Positions 1-4,978 of a stretch of DNA of 7,249 bases are shown here, one piece after another. Source of the DNA: an uncultured Rickettsiales bacterium (GTDB lineage Bacteria > Pseudomonadota > Alphaproteobacteria > Rickettsiales > UBA1997); the NCBI GenBank assembly GCA_948744995.1, contig CAPZCD010000052.1, positions 1 through 7,249 of the forward strand, read 5' to 3'. Both the position numbers and the translations under genes were made by a program. The first letter of the stretch is position 1; the number at the start of each line of letters is the position of its first letter. Under the pieces are notes generated by a model. That model searched no databases and was not told where the DNA came from. It saw nothing but the letters and a program-made list of their open reading frames with translations.

Positions 1-71
1 AAATGGAGACCAGAGCCAAGAATTTAAGAAAATTTAAAAAGCGAGGTTGGGGTTATGTTAATACATGGTAG
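1..71 (+). CDS. possible C-terminal tail of a gene entering from the left edge
   Basis: A reading frame is open from the left edge to a TAG at 69-71. It encodes about 22 residues, basic in the middle (RAKNLRKFKKRGW) and ending in tryptophan. An ATG at base 3 means it could also be an isolated mini-ORF. Nothing upstream is visible and I do not recognise a family. The evidence is only that the frame stays open and has a strongly basic composition, which can occur by chance over so short a length. Confidence 0.2.
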   Translation, partial: METRAKNLRKFKKRGWGYVNTW

Positions 72-163
72 TTTGTTATATTAGTATAATAACATATCCT
101 ACTATATTATAGACTAATTACTTTTAATACATATTATTTTTATTAAAATACAAAGAAGTTTAT

Positions 164-379
164 ATGAAAAAGCTATTAAATGTAATTATAATATTATCAA
201 CACTATTAATAGGCACAGCATCTGTAGTAGCAGAAATGGTATTGTATAATACAAAAACAAGGAAATTTCATAAGTTAGACTGTGAATGGGCCAAACAATG
301 TACTGTAAATTGTATTAAAATTGACAGAAAAGAAGCCATTAAAAGAGGAGGAGTTTCTTGTAAGATTTGTGGTGGTTAA
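164..379 (+). CDS. small secreted cysteine-rich protein, Ada-like zinc-binding fold
   Basis: This 71-residue protein begins with a clear Sec signal: MKK, then a hydrophobic stretch at residues 4-20, with likely cleavage after VVA at residue 23. The mature part is only about 48 residues. It has the pattern VLYNTKTRKFHKLDC (Cys40), Cys46, Cys50, then an EAIKRGG turn and a C-terminal CKIC pair (Cys66, Cys69). The order 'FH..C ... D..EA...G...C..C' resembles the metal-binding domain of Ada and small stand-alone exported proteins of that type. A structural zinc site in the periplasm is therefore likely, though this is inferred from the pattern. The start is the only ATG ahead of the signal peptide and has a weak AAGAAG at 153-158. 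The gene stands alone with no operon partner, and its function is unknown. Confidence 0.72.
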   Translation: MKKLLNVIIILSTLLIGTASVVAEMVLYNTKTRKFHKLDCEWAKQCTVNCIKIDRKEAIKRGGVSCKICGG

Positions 380-789
380 AAAAGTTAACTGATACGATAG
401 GTATTTGTTAAGCAACAAAAATTTAGTAAAAACAATATCAAAGCGAAAGTATGGTAATATATAAATAAAGGAAAGAGACAAATGAACCACCTCAAGTTCG
501 CCGTTATTTAAAGGAATATATAAAATCTTAATTTAACACTAATCTTGTTTTAAAATTTAAAATATATTGAAAAATGGGAAAAATATTTTTAAAACTTTAA
601 GAGTGAAGTTAGGTTAAATATAATAAAATTATCATAGATAACATAAATAAGCCTAGTTTTAGTTTTTACAAAGAATGAGCTTATATTCTATGCTTATAAT
701 ATTGGATATACATAGTTTATAATATAAATAGCAAACAACCATACAACTTAAACAATCAGAAACCGTAATATTTCGTAACAAAAATTTAT
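380..789. other. non-coding gap with no recognisable gene
   Basis: About 400 bases lie between the small secreted protein and the lpxA promoter. I see no reading frame with coding character on either strand; the minus-strand frame at 275-490 runs into the upstream gene and is best read as a shadow. The stretch holds a nine-codon ORF with a good ribosome binding site (482-511), a short hairpin (TTATC/GATAA, 629-641) and a -10-like TATAAT at 695-700 preceded by TGC. No fabZ or lpxD remnant, the usual upstream neighbours of lpxA, could be read. Confidence 0.5.
482..511 (+). CDS. possible nine-codon ORF (MNHLKFAVI)
   Basis: An ATG at 482 is preceded by AAGGAAAGAG at 468-477, a better Shine-Dalgarno match than those of most genes in the window. 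The frame ends after nine codons at TAA 509-511. Its bases are noticeably richer in C and G than the surroundings. It could be a leader peptide or a chance or relic sequence. No regulatory hairpin was found immediately downstream, so support is weak. Confidence 0.18.
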   Translation: MNHLKFAVI

Positions 790-819
790 TTGATTGTAAT
801 ACCATTTATATGTTATACT
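790..819 (+). promoter_or_regulatory. predicted sigma-70 promoter of lpxA-lpxI
   Basis: A -35 element TTGATT (790-795) is followed after 18 bases by TATACT (814-819), which is directly preceded by TGT, giving an extended -10. Transcription would start near 826, about 20 bases before the lpxA ATG. The 12-mer TGTTATACTATA here recurs exactly in the promoter of the gene at 3637. Confidence 0.55.
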
Positions 820-847
820 ATAATCAGTTTTATTGTTATCATTACAA

Positions 848-1711
848 ATGTATAAACAAGGTATTACTGAAAATTTTGGAAAGAACAACACAATAGATTA
901 CAAGTTGCCAAGAACTGGTGTAGCTATACATCCTACCGCCATAGTTAGTAACAGCGCCAAAATAGGCGATGGTACTATTATAGGGGCCTTTTGTGTCATA
1001 GGTGACAACGTTACCATAGGTAAGAACTGTGAAATAAAGTCACATGTAGTGATAGAAGGCTATACCACCATAGGAGACGACAATAAAATATTTTCATTTG
1101 CTGTTATAGGACAGGATCCACAAGATCTTAAGTATTCAGGAGAAAAATCAAGAATAAAGATAGGCGATGGTAACAGAATTAGAGAACATTGTACTATACA
1201 TCCAGGAACTAGAGGTGATAGTATGGTTACCAGGATTGGCAATAACAATTTGCTTATGGTTAATACTCATGTAGCACATGATTGTAAAATAGGTAATAAT
1301 TGTATTTTAGCTAATAATGTTACCCTAGGCGGTCATGTTCATATAGGAAATTATTCAGTTATTGGAGGAATGTCTGCAATACATCAGATGGTTCATATAG
1401 GTAAACATTCTATGATAGGTGGTATGACGGCTGTTGAACGTGATGTTATACCTTATGGTGTTGTAGTTGAAGAAAGAACAACCAGTTTAGAAGGTATAAA
1501 TCTTATAGGGCTTAAGAGGCGAAATTTTACTAAAAAAGATATGAATAACTTAAGGGCATTCTATAAGGAAGCATTTTGCTCTGATTATGGAAGTATTTTT
1601 GATATAATAAACAGTCTAAAAGATAAATATAGGACGTCTAAAGTTGTAATGGATATAATAGATTTTATATCTAAAGATTCTAAAAGACACTTTACCACCA
1701 AAAGAAAATAA
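848..1711 (+). CDS. lpxA: UDP-N-acetylglucosamine acyltransferase LpxA
   Basis: LpxA catalyses the first step of lipid A synthesis, moving an (R)-3-hydroxyacyl chain from acyl carrier protein to the 3-OH of UDP-GlcNAc in the cytosol as a trimer. The protein is a left-handed beta helix of hexapeptide repeats (IGDGTI, IGDNVT, IGKNCE and so on), with the family block IGQDPQDLKYSGE and a C-terminal helical domain after GLKRR. Against E. coli LpxA the central region aligns without gaps: catalytic His125 is His144 here (VAHD), His144 is His163 (GGH), His160 is His179 (IHQ), and the chain-length residue Gly173 is Gly192, which favours a long acyl chain. The protein has about 27 extra N-terminal residues before IHPTAIV. 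The ATG at 848 was chosen over TTG 833 because the promoter would leave TTG almost no leader; neither has a clear ribosome binding site. Its TAA overlaps the lpxI ATG. Confidence 0.95.
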   Translation: MYKQGITENFGKNNTIDYKLPRTGVAIHPTAIVSNSAKIGDGTIIGAFCVIGDNVTIGKNCEIKSHVVIEGYTTIGDDNKIFSFAVIGQDPQDLKYSGEKSRIKIGDGNRIREHCTIHPGTRGDSMVTRIGNNNLLMVNTHVAHDCKIGNNCILANNVTLGGHVHIGNYSVIGGMSAIHQMVHIGKHSMIGGMTAVERDVIPYGVVVEERTTSLEGINLIGLKRRNFTKKDMNNLRAFYKEAFCSDYGSIFDIINSLKDKYRTSKVVMDIIDFISKDSKRHFTTKRK

Positions 1712-2529
1712 TGGATAGAATAGGTCTCATAGTTGGATCAGGTAGTTTACCGGTTAATGTCATAGAATATTGTAATGGTAACAATATAGAGGTTTATGCT
1801 GTTCTACTAAAGGATTTTGCAAATAGAAAAAAATATAATTATAACTGCAAGGACTATATAGAAACGGGTATAGGGCGTGTTGGAAAAATTATCAGGTTTT
1901 TTAAAAAAAATAAGGTTAGTAATATAGCCTTTGCTGGTGGTATAAGAAGACCTTCGCTGTCAAGTATCTTTGTTGACTTGAAAGGGTTTATTCTTTTGAG
2001 AAGAATACTTAAATCTAGAAAATTAGGCGATAATAGTGTATCAGAGATAATAGTAGAATTCCTGGAAAAGAATAACCTAAATGTTCTAGCGGTAGATGAT
2101 ATACTTAAAGATTGTAAAGTAAACCATGGTTCCAATACCAATCTAAAGATTAAAAAAGAATATCTGGAAGATATACAAATAGGAAAGGAATTATTGGAAA
2201 AGTTGAGTGATTTTGATGTGGGTCAAAGTGTGGTGGTGCAACAAAAAAATATTATAGCTGTGGAGGGAGTAGAAGGTACGGCTAATCTAATAAGGAGGTG
2301 CAATAATATAAAATATAAAAAGGGGAGAAAACCGGTTTTAATTAAAATGAAGAAAATAGGGCAAACAAGTAAGATAGATTTGCCTTCGATAGGTTTAAAT
2401 ACTATAAAACAATTATATGCGAATGGCTTCTCCGGTATAGCTTTAGACCATGAGAATTGTATAGTAATTAATAAGGATACAACTTTAAAATTGGCTGAAA
2501 AATTAGGAATATTTGTGATTGGGATATAA
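1711..2529 (+). CDS. lpxI: UDP-2,3-diacylglucosamine diphosphatase LpxI (DUF1009)
   Basis: LpxI hydrolyses UDP-2,3-diacylglucosamine to lipid X (2,3-diacylglucosamine 1-phosphate) and UMP, the fourth lipid A step. It replaces the unrelated LpxH. At 272 residues it is full length for the family. Visible family blocks are GLIVGSGSLP (5-14) in the N-terminal domain, FAGGIRRPSL (74-83), the GDN region (106-108), FDVGQSVVVQ (168-177), AVEGVEGT (183-190) and KKIGQTSKIDLPSIG (214-228). Asp223 in the last block corresponds to the catalytic aspartate known as Asp225 in the Caulobacter enzyme. GDN replaces the more usual GDD, a mild deviation. The ATG overlaps the lpxA stop as TAATG, so the two genes are translationally coupled. 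The gene that would normally continue the pathway, lpxB, does not follow. Confidence 0.95.
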   Translation: MDRIGLIVGSGSLPVNVIEYCNGNNIEVYAVLLKDFANRKKYNYNCKDYIETGIGRVGKIIRFFKKNKVSNIAFAGGIRRPSLSSIFVDLKGFILLRRILKSRKLGDNSVSEIIVEFLEKNNLNVLAVDDILKDCKVNHGSNTNLKIKKEYLEDIQIGKELLEKLSDFDVGQSVVVQQKNIIAVEGVEGTANLIRRCNNIKYKKGRKPVLIKMKKIGQTSKIDLPSIGLNTIKQLYANGFSGIALDHENCIVINKDTTLKLAEKLGIFVIGI

Positions 2530-2531
2530 AG

Positions 2532-2557
2532 CTAACCACACCCAACAGTGTGGTTAG
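2532..2557 (+). terminator. hairpin after lpxI, likely terminator
   Basis: A perfect 10-bp stem, CTAACCACAC (2532-2541) paired with GTGTGGTTAG (2548-2557), closes a CCAACA loop three bases after the lpxI stop. It is the most stable hairpin in the window. The following TCTATAAAGG is a poor U-tract, so it may act as an mRNA-end stabiliser or an inefficient terminator rather than a classic intrinsic one. Its left arm can also pair with 2691-2704 (see findings). Confidence 0.6.
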
Positions 2558-2984
2558 TCTATAAAGGAGGCAACCTAATTATATATAGCATATATTAAAA
2601 TACAAGTAATTATATTTATTATAAATGGAGAAAAAATAAACTGATATGGAGTAATAAGAGAATAAGATTTGATTGCTGTTTGGGTGTTTTTTGGGTGTGT
2701 GGTTGAGGAATGTTGTACTGAAACTCTTTAAAATAAAAAATAAGAATTTTTAATATTTTTATGGAAGATAAAAGATATATTGATATAAGTTTCTGTTATT
2801 AAAATATTAATAAGTTTGAACTATTTTGCAGTAATGTTTGGAGTTTTGTGGAAAATTTTATTATAGAACATTAATTTTTTGAGGAGGGGGATCTAAACAA
2901 GAAAGCCTGAGCCTTAAAGAATCAAGGGAAGCTATGGTAGCTATGGATAGCCAAGAATTCTAGGATATCAATATATAAAATTTC
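2558..2984. other. non-coding gap with G/T-rich and purine-rich patches
   Basis: No gene could be read in this stretch on either strand. It contains AAAGGAGG (2563-2570) and GAGGAGGGGG (2881-2890), both looking like ribosome binding sites but with no start codon at a usable distance. TTGGGTGT occurs twice (2680-2687 and 2691-2698). A less AT-rich segment at about 2881-2962 carries a doubled TAGCTATGG-like motif and may be part of a small RNA. A 13-codon ORF at 2761-2802 lacks a ribosome binding site. No lpxB remnant was recognised. Confidence 0.45.
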
Positions 2985-3013
2985 TTGCTTTATTCTGAAT
3001 AATCCTGTATTAT
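2985..3013 (+). promoter_or_regulatory. predicted promoter of the TRL-like lipoprotein gene
   Basis: TTGCTT (2985-2990) and TATTAT (3008-3013) are separated by 17 bases. The implied start near 3020 gives a leader of about 35 bases containing AGGAGA (3043-3048), six bases before the ATG at 3055. Confidence 0.45.
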
Positions 3014-3054
3014 AAACTATAATAATTTTTTTATTTTAAAATAGGAGAAATTCT

Positions 3055-3375
3055 ATGAATAGCAGATTAATTGCTATATTAGTTATCTGTACAGCTAGTT
3101 TATATAGTTGTACAACAAAAAGAACTGATCCTGGTTTTGTTGACTACACTGCTAAAAATGCAATAAAACCATATACAAAAATTGGAAAAGCTTGTAATTA
3201 TAATCTATCTGTATTTGCATATGAAATTGGGATTCCACTAGGACTTCGATGGGGTGAAGCTACAATAGAAAATATAGTCAAAGAACACGGTATGACTGAT
3301 GTTGTAACAATTGAAAATACATCTAGTCTTTATCCGTTCCTTACTAAGGAGTGCATTATAGTCAAAGGAAATTAA
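3055..3375 (+). CDS. small TRL-like lipoprotein
   Basis: This 106-residue protein has a lipoprotein signal: a short basic start, a hydrophobic core at residues 5-15 and the lipobox LYSC, with Cys19 as the predicted lipidated first residue. A polar mature domain of about 88 residues follows, with the pattern KIGKACNYN (42-50), a GIPLGLRWGEATIENIVKEHG segment (59-79) and a terminal ECIIVKGN strand. The order 'KxGKA ... GxxxxxWGxAxIExxxKxxGxxxVxxI' resembles the TRL/TRL-like family of small bacterial lipoproteins, whose role is unknown. The membrane leaflet cannot be decided; Thr rather than Asp follows the Cys, so outer-membrane sorting is plausible. The start is well supported by AGGAGA at 3043-3048. 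The gene is monocistronic with its own promoter and downstream hairpins. Confidence 0.75.
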   Translation: MNSRLIAILVICTASLYSCTTKRTDPGFVDYTAKNAIKPYTKIGKACNYNLSVFAYEIGIPLGLRWGEATIENIVKEHGMTDVVTIENTSSLYPFLTKECIIVKGN

Positions 3376-3423
3376 TTTTTTAGAATTTTATCCTTAAATA
3401 AGAGAGATTGCTTGTTTATATGA

Positions 3424-3478
3424 GATTGATTATTTTTTAATCAATCCTTCTAGTATAGAAGAAATATTTTTTCTACTA
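3424..3478 (+). terminator. two consecutive hairpins after the lipoprotein gene
   Basis: GATTGATTA (3424-3432) and TAATCAATC (3438-3446) form a perfect 9-bp stem with a TTTTT loop. Directly after it, TAGTA (3451-3455) pairs with TACTA (3474-3478), and GAAGAA pairs with the inner TTTTTC, around a short bulge. A run of eight or more T follows only about 20 bases later. The pair probably ends transcription of the gene at 3055, but the weak A/T stems make this uncertain. Confidence 0.4.
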
Positions 3479-3548
3479 TTCCATTTTATAATTGTTATTT
3501 TTTTTGTTGTGTAGGAGACCTAGCTCATCATTAGATGATAGATTTTAA

Positions 3549-3576
3549 TTGAATAATGATTAAAACATGTTATACT
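3549..3576 (+). promoter_or_regulatory. predicted promoter of the BECR nuclease-like gene
   Basis: TTGAAT (3549-3554) and TATACT (3571-3576) have a 16-base spacer, and TGT directly precedes the -10. The predicted start near 3583 gives a leader of about 50 bases. The 12-mer TGTTATACTATA at 3568-3579 is identical to the one at 811-822 before lpxA. Confidence 0.55.
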
Positions 3577-3636
3577 ATATACACAAACAATTAAACAATA
3601 AATCTATTAATATCTAAAGGTAAAAGGTAAACAATT

Positions 3637-4167
3637 ATGAATAAGATAAAAATAACCATAGAGATAGAAGAGATAGAAGAGAAAGAAGAAGAAGATAATA
3701 AAGATACAACTAATAACAATAGTAATGATAACAATATAATTAATATCATTGATAGTAACAGAGAAGAAAAAGAATTAAAAAGCTTTCTAGGTGAAGAATT
3801 TATAGGTTATAAAGGTAGAGATGCTATAGATAAACTTATGAGTGAAAGAAGAGGACATATAAAAGATGCCTTCTTTAGAAAAGAAATAGGTGATATAGCT
3901 TTAGTATGGGGAGATAATAGAAAAGGATTACAACATATCATTAAAAGAAGAAAAGAATTAAAACAACCATTAGGTAAATTATTTGATACCTTAACAGAAG
4001 TTATAGAAAATGGTGAGATTGAAATTGATATTGCTAATAAGAAATTTACTATATTCTACAAAAGAAAAACTGCTATTATAGGTTTTAGAATTCTAAAAGA
4101 TGGAAAGTTTAAATTTTTACTCACAGCCTATTACGACTATGATTATAGAAAAAATACAAGTTGGTAA
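3637..4167 (+). CDS. stand-alone BECR-type (barnase/EndoU/colicin/RelE-like) nuclease domain protein
   Basis: The 176-residue protein has two parts. Residues 1-45 are low complexity: acidic EIEEIEEKEEED, then Asn/Asp/Ser-rich. Residues 50-176 match the pattern I know from phage and polymorphic-toxin nuclease domains (PBECR/MuF-C group): GRDAIDKLMSERRGHIKDAF, then EIGDIALVWGD (83-93), GLQHIIKRR (97-105), an IENGEIEI region, KRKTAIIGF (142-150) and LLTAYYDYDYRKNTSW (161-176). Candidate active-site residues are His100, Arg143 or Lys144, and Thr163/Tyr165; this is inferred from the pattern. The usual form is GDIDLVWG, here GDIALVWG. Such domains normally sit at the C-terminus of large phage or plasmid proteins and are predicted to cut RNA. 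Here the domain is alone, with no signal peptide and no adjacent antitoxin. The start at 3637 has AAAAGG at 3622-3627. It could be an effector, a relic of a phage protein, or inactive. Confidence 0.75.
   Translation: MNKIKITIEIEEIEEKEEEDNKDTTNNNSNDNNIINIIDSNREEKELKSFLGEEFIGYKGRDAIDKLMSERRGHIKDAFFRKEIGDIALVWGDNRKGLQHIIKRRKELKQPLGKLFDTLTEVIENGEIEIDIANKKFTIFYKRKTAIIGFRILKDGKFKFLLTAYYDYDYRKNTSW
3661..3696 (+). repeat. in-frame 9-bp tandem repeat, four units
   Basis: GAGATAGAA occurs twice exactly (3661-3669, 3670-3678), followed by GAGAAAGAA (3679-3687) and GAAGAAGAT (3688-3696). It encodes EIE EIE EKE EED in the N-terminus of the BECR protein. A 9-bp unit changes length without shifting the frame, so slippage would vary the acidic tail but not switch the gene off. 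Confidence 0.75.
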
Positions 4168-4194
4168 AAGGTTAGGTTACTAATTTACCATTAC

Positions 4195-4234
4195 TAGAGA
4201 CAGACACCAACTCTCAGCTAGGAGTTCCTCTCTA
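4195..4234 (+). terminator. nested hairpin after the BECR gene
   Basis: TAGAGA (4195-4200) pairs with TCTCTA (4229-4234), and inside it AACTC (4209-4213) pairs with GAGTT (4222-4226) across an 8-base loop. The two stems are joined by an asymmetric internal loop (8 bases on one side, 2 on the other). There is no U-tract, so it may be an mRNA-end structure rather than an intrinsic terminator. Bases 4235-4403 beyond it contain no gene. Confidence 0.4.
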
Positions 4235-4403
4235 AACTCGTATTTCAATAGGATTATACAATATTTTGTTTAAAGGTCAAGTGGAGAGAATAGGGAAAAT
4301 GCTTATATTAATAAACGTTATATAATTAATGTTTTATTATTTTTTGTGTTGAACCTGTCTTTGTGCGGAAAATTTTATGTAAGATATCTATTAAAACACA
4401 TCC

Positions 4404-4431
4404 TTGATTATTACCCAACAAAACATATATT
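4404..4431 (+). promoter_or_regulatory. predicted promoter of the ferritin operon
   Basis: TTGATT (4404-4409) and TATATT (4426-4431) have a 16-base spacer. Transcription would start near 4438. The 10-mer ATTATTAATA occurs at 4429-4438 and again at 4444-4453, exactly 15 bases apart. It overlaps the -10 and the start of the transcript, where an operator could lie. No recognisable Fur, Irr or RirA site was seen. Confidence 0.4.
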
Positions 4432-4469
4432 ATTAATAACTAAATTATTAATATTGACGGAGTAGAATA

Positions 4470-4964
4470 ATGAAAATATCAAAAACCATGGAAAGTGCCG
4501 TAAACAAACAAATTACAAACGAATTTGAGTCAGCTTTTTTATATTTATCAATGTCAACCTGGTTCAGCGAAAACAATTTGCCAGGTTTCGCCAATTGGTG
4601 TTATGTGCAGTTTTTAGAGGAGCAAGAACACGCAATGAAATTTCATAAATATGTACTTGATAGACAAGGCAAACCAATTATAGATGCTATTTCAAAACCA
4701 AAGGCAAGCTGGAAGAATCCTATAGATGTATTTAATGACATTCTAAATCATGAAACCAAAGTTACTTCAAAAATCAACGATCTCTACAAGAAAGCCAAGG
4801 AGGAAGATGACTATACCAGTATGTCATTTTTGAATTGGTACCTTGACGAGCAAGTGGAAGAAGAGGAACAAACAGCAGATATATTGAATAAACTAAAAAT
4901 GAATGGGGATTCAAAATCCGGCTTAATGTTTTTAGATAGTACATTATCTAACAGAAAGAAATAA
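4470..4964 (+). CDS. ftnA: bacterial non-haem ferritin
   Basis: Ferritin oxidises Fe(II) at a di-iron centre and stores Fe(III) mineral inside a 24-subunit shell in the cytosol. At 164 residues it matches the family length (E. coli FtnA is 165) and covers the whole four-helix bundle plus the short C-terminal helix (GLMFLDSTLS). All ferroxidase ligands are present by alignment to E. coli FtnA: Glu18, Glu51 and His54 (EEQEH), Glu95 (HET), Gln128 and Glu131, as are Tyr25, Glu130 and Trp123 in the QWY-like NWY motif. It should therefore be active. The ATG at 4470 follows GGAG at 4459-4462. It is the first gene of a tight operon; the next gene starts 14 bases after its stop. The symbol follows the family; ortholog assignment was not tested. 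Confidence 0.94.
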   Translation: MKISKTMESAVNKQITNEFESAFLYLSMSTWFSENNLPGFANWCYVQFLEEQEHAMKFHKYVLDRQGKPIIDAISKPKASWKNPIDVFNDILNHETKVTSKINDLYKKAKEEDDYTSMSFLNWYLDEQVEEEEQTADILNKLKMNGDSKSGLMFLDSTLSNRKK

Positions 4965-4978
4965 TTTGATATTGTGCC

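Noticed and set aside
275..490. Minus-strand frame covering the end of the secreted protein gene
   Set aside because: It overlaps the better-supported gene, has no credible ribosome binding site, and shows hydrophobic AT-driven composition only.
1060..1248. Minus-strand frame inside lpxA
   Set aside because: It is antisense to the hexapeptide-repeat region of a clear lpxA gene.
1854..2141. Minus-strand reading frame of 95 codons
   Set aside because: It lies wholly inside lpxI on the opposite strand, has no ribosome binding site, and its translation has no family character.
2761..2802. 13-codon ORF starting MEDKRY
   Set aside because: There is no ribosome binding site and the composition is that of the AT-rich gap; treated as chance.
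3525..3538. Small hairpin TCATC/GATGA before the BECR promoter
   Set aside because: A five-base stem in this base composition is expected by chance, and it lies outside the predicted transcript.
4404..4469. Fur, Irr or RirA operator before ferritin
   Set aside because: No sequence close to the known consensus forms could be seen; the TATTAATA repeats alone are too likely in AT-rich DNA.
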